Source: Ornithodoros turicata (lineage: Eukaryota; Arthropoda; Arachnida; Ixodida; Argasidae). Taken from it: a stretch of 64,000 nucleotides of DNA. Made by a program: the position numbers and the translations under genes. Each line of letters opens with the position of its first letter. Position 1 is the stretch's first letter. Shown piece after piece: positions 51,301-57,300 of the stretch. The stretch lies in assembly GCF_037126465.1 (NCBI RefSeq), contig NC_088210.1, positions 11,554,011-11,618,010 on the forward strand, given 5' to 3'. The notes below the pieces were generated by a model. It was given only the letters and a program-made list of their open reading frames with translations. It was not told the origin of the DNA and did not search any database.

Positions 51301-54300
51301 CTTCGAAAGCACCGCAAAATGCCTCGACACCTCCCCGCAGTATCCCGGGACACCAATATCCAATACACTCACCCCCTACCACTGCCATACCCGTGATGTC
51401 AGCTGCGAACATACCTGTCGCAGTGCCTTTGATAGGAAGGGGGATGCTTAACGTTAGGAGCATTGACATTCCCCGCGAAATTCCACCAGTAGTTCTGCAC
51501 GAAAACGCCGCACCTCCGGGATCGGAGAATAGGTCCTACTACACCAGTGGTTACCACAGACGTGCTTCTCCGACTGTGCCTCAAAATCCGCAAGTGAAAC
51601 GCGCTCACTCTGCGACGGACGTGCAGAAGCAGCAGGAAGAATCTCGCCGAATGCCCGCACCTCCTCAGCCTCCCCCAACTATCCAGAGGCCGTTTCCGCA
51701 ACGAGCCGGCAAGCCTTCTCCTGTGCCCGCTGAAACGCGTAGTGTACCCTTGACTTTCAAAGAAGGACACCGTCCGGACCTTGCTGCGTATTACGGCCAA
51801 CAAAATTATCCCCTCGCGTATTACTACGGGGGGGCGAAAACCGCGGAACATTTGCCTTACCCCGGTGTACAGACATATGGCGGTGCCGTTGCCCATGGAA
51901 CAACCGGTGCGTCACACCAAGCGGCAGGCTACCCGACCGTGTGGAGAGACTATGGTGTAGCAGTGCGTGGCAAGTTTACCCACCCTACCGCTCCGGACCA
52001 AAAAGAACGGCCTATGGATCCAAACTCTCACAGAGGTGTCGGTGCCGACGCGAAGTCTTCTAGTCGTCCCTCCGACGAAGAGCGTGCCTTTTATGAGCAG
52101 GAACTGGCGAGGGATGTTGCTCGCATGGCTTCTAATGCACTTACTCGGGAGGCAGCGTACGGAACCCACCAGGAACGTAGCCAACGATATGCTCCTCAAA
52201 ACCCTCAGGTATATTTTTGTGACGAACGAACAGCGAAAGTAACGATGTGGTTTAGTGAGGCACGAGTGTTTTCTGTCCTCTTCTTGCATACGTCACATGT
52301 TTTCATGTTTTACTGCAACACTCTTTAGTTCTGCAGCCCTAATTTTTCGCGAATTGGGCACCGGGCGGGCACATATTCGCCGCCATCTAATGGCGAATTC
52401 GGGTGGTCATTTCGTAGCAACTTTTTTTTTTGCCAGATCTCGAGCAGTCATGTTCGCTTGGTAAAAATGAAGCAATCTCGCATGTTCGCGTGGCGCTTTC
52501 CGAGCGCTCGGAACTTGCGTAGCGTAGTACATTGCAGCTCTCTTTCACGTTGTGGTGGTTGCCCGACTACTACCTACCGCGCTTTTTTTTTCCTGTTTTG
52601 TTTCGCTGACGTGCCTGATTAATTGAGTATAAGTAAAAGTAACTACCTAACTTTTAAACATTCGTTTAAGGGCCGAGGTGTCAACTGGAAAGCTGTAGGG
52701 TTCCTTGAGAAATACCTGAACGAGGTGATTCCAACAAGGTACGCCTTGATCTTTTTTTTTTTTTTTGCCTAGAAAGAAAATCCCGCGCAATATGAAAAAA
52801 AGAAAAACGTTCCAACGCACACGGTCGCGTCCTGTCAGCTGGACTTCGTTCTTTCATGGCGCGTCGCGCGTTGCATTCGCGGCGCGCGGGCGCTTTGTCA
52901 TACAGGGTGTTTTTTGTTGTTGTTGCTGTTGTTTTTACAGAATTTTTTATAAAAGCTATTATAGCAGCATGGATGTCGTTCTTGCAGTTGAGTTCTACGG
53001 CCATGCAGACATCCTCTCGAAGAAAGTGTGCAACTACAAGATGACTAATTACCTAAAATTCGTTAATTAACGTTTTTAATTACGGGATTTCGTGCAAAAG
53101 CGAGATAGCAGATTGAGAGATTATCCTTACGTTGCGAGCCATTTCACGATTAACAAATCCTGAAACACGCACGTGCATTAAAATATCCATCCCCGAATTT
53201 TGATATGCAAACGAGCCGAAGCCGAAACCGAAAGCGACCGGGAACGCGGGGAGTACAGCCAACGCCACCTAGATACAGAAAGTCCGCTTATTGCCTCCTC
53301 TCCCTCCTTCGCTACGTGGACACATAAAGTCAGAATTCGTCTGCTATTACGATTCGAACGATTGAAACTGACTTGGAACCGGCAGACCTGAATCTGTAGA
53401 CAAAAAGTACAATACGCTTTCCAGAAAATCAGTCTTGAGAAAGATATGGGACCGTTTGCGCTTTATTTCAAAGTTTTTACATTTAGTACGCGGGAACGTT
53501 CAATCACTACTCGCAGACGACAGTGGTTCTTTTCCATGTCTGCGACCGCTGAAAGCACGTTCGTGATTGGCTATACAGCCGTTGAAAACACTATCCTGAT
53601 TGGCTGAGTCTCGCGATCAGGATAGTGTTTTCAACGGCTGTAGCCAATCACGAACGTGCTTTCAGCGGTCGCAGACGTGCAGAAGAACCACTGTCGTCTG
53701 CGAGTAGTGATTGAACGTTCCCGCGTACTAAACGTAAAAACTCCTTTAGAAGTCGGCCCAGGACGCACATTCCCCCGGGGCGTCAGTGGTGACGTTGCCC
53801 ACCTCTGGGAGGCCGACAACGGCGAGCCCCTTCACCAGCACCACCACCACCACCGATTGGCTGAGTCTTATACCCTTGTCACACGCCAAGCTGAATGTCA
53901 TTCCCAGCGAATGACGGTCGTACCGGATGTCATTAGTTTGTCATGCATCGAGCTACACGAAGAAACAGAATGTCATTCGTAAATGATGTCCCTGTCGATA
54001 ATTAAGACACGAGAGCAAAACATATTATGCATTATACAGGCACATTACTTATATTCAAAACTAGCGAAGCATTTGACTAGTTCACAAAATTGTTGCCTTT
54101 TCAATTGGCTACGGGGTGGGGGGGGGGGATATGCTAAGTACCACAGAAAGACATCTAAAAAGACTATGTGCACCGCATCTGGCAACGTGGCGACTGGGAA
54201 CGAGGGTGGTTCTTCGAAAAACAGTGTTTAGCCTTCCCTCCTTCGTATCAAAAGTTATCAAATTCGTGATAAAATATTGGAGCCTCCTGTAGCCTCCTAG

Positions 54301-57300
54301 GGACAAGGCTTTAATATATGTGTGAAAGAAGAAAAAAAAATGGAGAGGTCGACCGGACCATGCACCCTGCATGATCCGGCGTGAAATCACCCTGCTGAGA
54401 TTGTACTCAGCTTGTTATGGTTCAGCATGGTTTCAAAGCGAACTCGTAAAATATTCGCGTTAACAAAAAGGCGTGATACGTATTCTCCGTCTGCCTGGCT
54501 TCCATTAGACAGGGTATTTCAGATAAATATCCGGGCTAAATAATTGGCGATCAGGTGCACCAATCGGAGAACCTTCTTGTTTGCAAGTATCTGTCCGATA
54601 CCGCCTACAAGCTGCGCACCCTGTGACTGAATGGGAGGCGCTCATCATTTAAATGAAAATTCAAAATTTGTTTCGTGTAAAAAAACAACTTTTAAAGCAG
54701 GGCGCCCTCGGCATTAAAATTGGTACTACCCCTTTTGGGACCTTCAGTGGACACCTTTTAGAGAAAAATCTGCCACCGAAGCGGGTCATTTGTTGCAGTA
54801 ATTAATTGGTTTCAGTTTACATATTTTTGTCGCGGCTGGTCGTTGTGAAGCGCAAACGGATTCACTCACTTATCCACTAATTAATTACACCAATGAATTA
54901 CATCCTTTTGCGCTTCACCGCGTCCTGCCGCGACTAATAAATGCAAACCGAAAGCAATTAATTACTGCAACAAATGACCCGCTTCGACGGCAGATTTTTC
55001 TCTAAAAGGTCCCAAAAGGGGCAGTACCCACACTCTTAAAAATGAACTTCACCACATAGCACGCTCCTAGCCAACCATCACGCCGAATGACAACGTTGTC
55101 GCCCAAAATTTGTTGAAAACGGGAGGAGGAGCCTATTTTGTGCTCATTATGCACGGCACAAAATAGGCTCCTCCTCCCGTTTTCAACAAATCAGGGGCGA
55201 GAACGTTGTCATTCGGGGTGATGGTTGGCTAGGAGCGTTCTATGTGGTGAAGTTCATTTTTAAGAGTGCATTTTAATGCCGACGGCTCCCTGCTTTAGAT
55301 GTGAAGTTTTTTCACGAAGCTCATTTGAATTTTTATTTAAATAATGAGCACCTCCCACTCATTCACACGGTGCGCAGCTTGTAGGTGGTATCGGACGGAT
55401 ACTTGTAAAAAAAGAAAGTTCTTCGACTGAACCCGTTCGTGAATTATTTGGCTAACCTTTCCAGTGACTTCCTTCTTCCACCCTGTATATCTTCGCGTGT
55501 ACCACATCTTTATTTTGTTGTTTCGTTATACAGTTGGAAAAACGTCGGTCGCGCGCTTCTGAAGGCGATCTATAACTCACCGGTTGACACCTCGGCCTTT
55601 GCACACCAATACTTTAAATGTTAACGAATTATACTGTTATCGAATTTGTGAATCGGGTGCAATGGAAAAATATACTGGCGACTACGACACACGATTGCTA
55701 GCAACATTGTATTTGGCGTCGTTCTCGTATAGAGCACTTCGTTTTCTCTTCTTCTTCTTCCACCTCAGAGCAATGGCCGTTAGCCACTGAGCCACCGTCG
55801 TTTTCTCTCTCTCGCTAGCTTTCTTTCGTTTCTTCTTTTCTTTTTTTTTTTTTGCTTTTTTTGCTGAATATTAGTTGGTACACTCTCTCCGCGCAATCAC
55901 ACGAGCGGCATTCTTCAGAATACCGCAGCGGAAAATGCGTAAGACGTCACAGGTTTGTCACGTGCAAGGTCGTGTCTTAAAGGGGTTCTGAAGCCATTTC
56001 CAAACTTTTGAATAAATCACCCGGTACATATTGACGTATATATGTACCGAACATGCACATCAAAACGCTATGTCTCTGCGATCCCGCGTTACGAAGCTAT
56101 TGCAATCCAAGGGTCGCGCGCTGAGCGAACTCAACGATGAAAGATGAAAGTCACTGAAAAGGTTAGCCAGCTGTAGGGATCTTTTCAGTGACTTTCATCT
56201 TTCATCGTTGATTTCTTAGGCAATTTGAGGCTTTGTGTGTATCTGTCCCCTCTATGTTGTTCCAGCCTCAGAACATCAGTTTATCTCTTGAGCGAACTCC
56301 TCCATCGCTATCGCTCGACCGTTTTCGGAATGACGTCTGATGTTCGAAAAACGAAGTGCATTGTTTTCAGTTTCCATGACGACGTAAGCTGTTGTAAAGA
56401 GGGAGACGGCCGAAGGACCAGTTTCGGCACGGTGACCCTCGGGAACTTCGGGCAATCGCGCACACCTATAACGTCACTTCCTGTTCGTCTGCCAATGTCT
56501 CTTACCGTTGTTCGGCGCCACCGTCGACGGTGGCTTGAAAAAAAAAAAAAAAAATGCTGTTTCAAAAACCCAATAGGAAAAAAAAAAAGAAAAAAAAAGT
56601 ACAAGTGATGAATGTGGGACTTTTTGTGTCGGCTATACGGACTACAACGTATGAAACGATGCCATACATTTAGTGGATTGCATTTGGTTTCTCAACCCCT
56701 TTAACCGGGGGGAATAACACCGGGCGAAACTTCGGGCCTGTAACGTTTGTTTTCGTTAGTTTGTTTCTTCTACAAAAACATTCTATGAGGATTTATGGCT
56801 GGCGTTAGTACACGGTCTACGCTGTCCTCTGTATAATGAACCGCCTGAGGCGTTCGGCGTGAAGCTTCTACTGCCTGCAGAGTTGTCAACTAGGGTTCCG
56901 TTGGCTCCACAGAGGTCGCTTTCGCGGTGGGCGTTGCGCTTGGCGACTATTGTCACCATTGCACTGGAGTGAGGTATTACACGTCGGACACATGTAACTC
57001 AGGACAGGTGCGCGGTAGACCACCGCTCGTCGAATTAAGAATGAATGGACGCCCCGCGAGCTTTAAATCTATGCTGATAAGGAACATTGTTATCATATCT
57101 TGCGCGCAAGATTGCGTGCGTGCATCCGTCGTCTTGATCATAGATTGAGAAGCTACCCGTCAAGAAGAACTTGTTACAGGTTAAGTTACCGTGTGCAAAA
57201 TGTAACTAAGTTAATAACGAAGTTCTTCGGCCTGAAATGTTATACCCCTGCCAGGCGGCCAGTTTTCAATGATTATTGAAACCAATGGCCATTGAACATA

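Noticed and set aside
51399..51896. 165-residue frame antisense to exon 7
   Set aside because: Antisense shadow of a long coding exon with no independent support.
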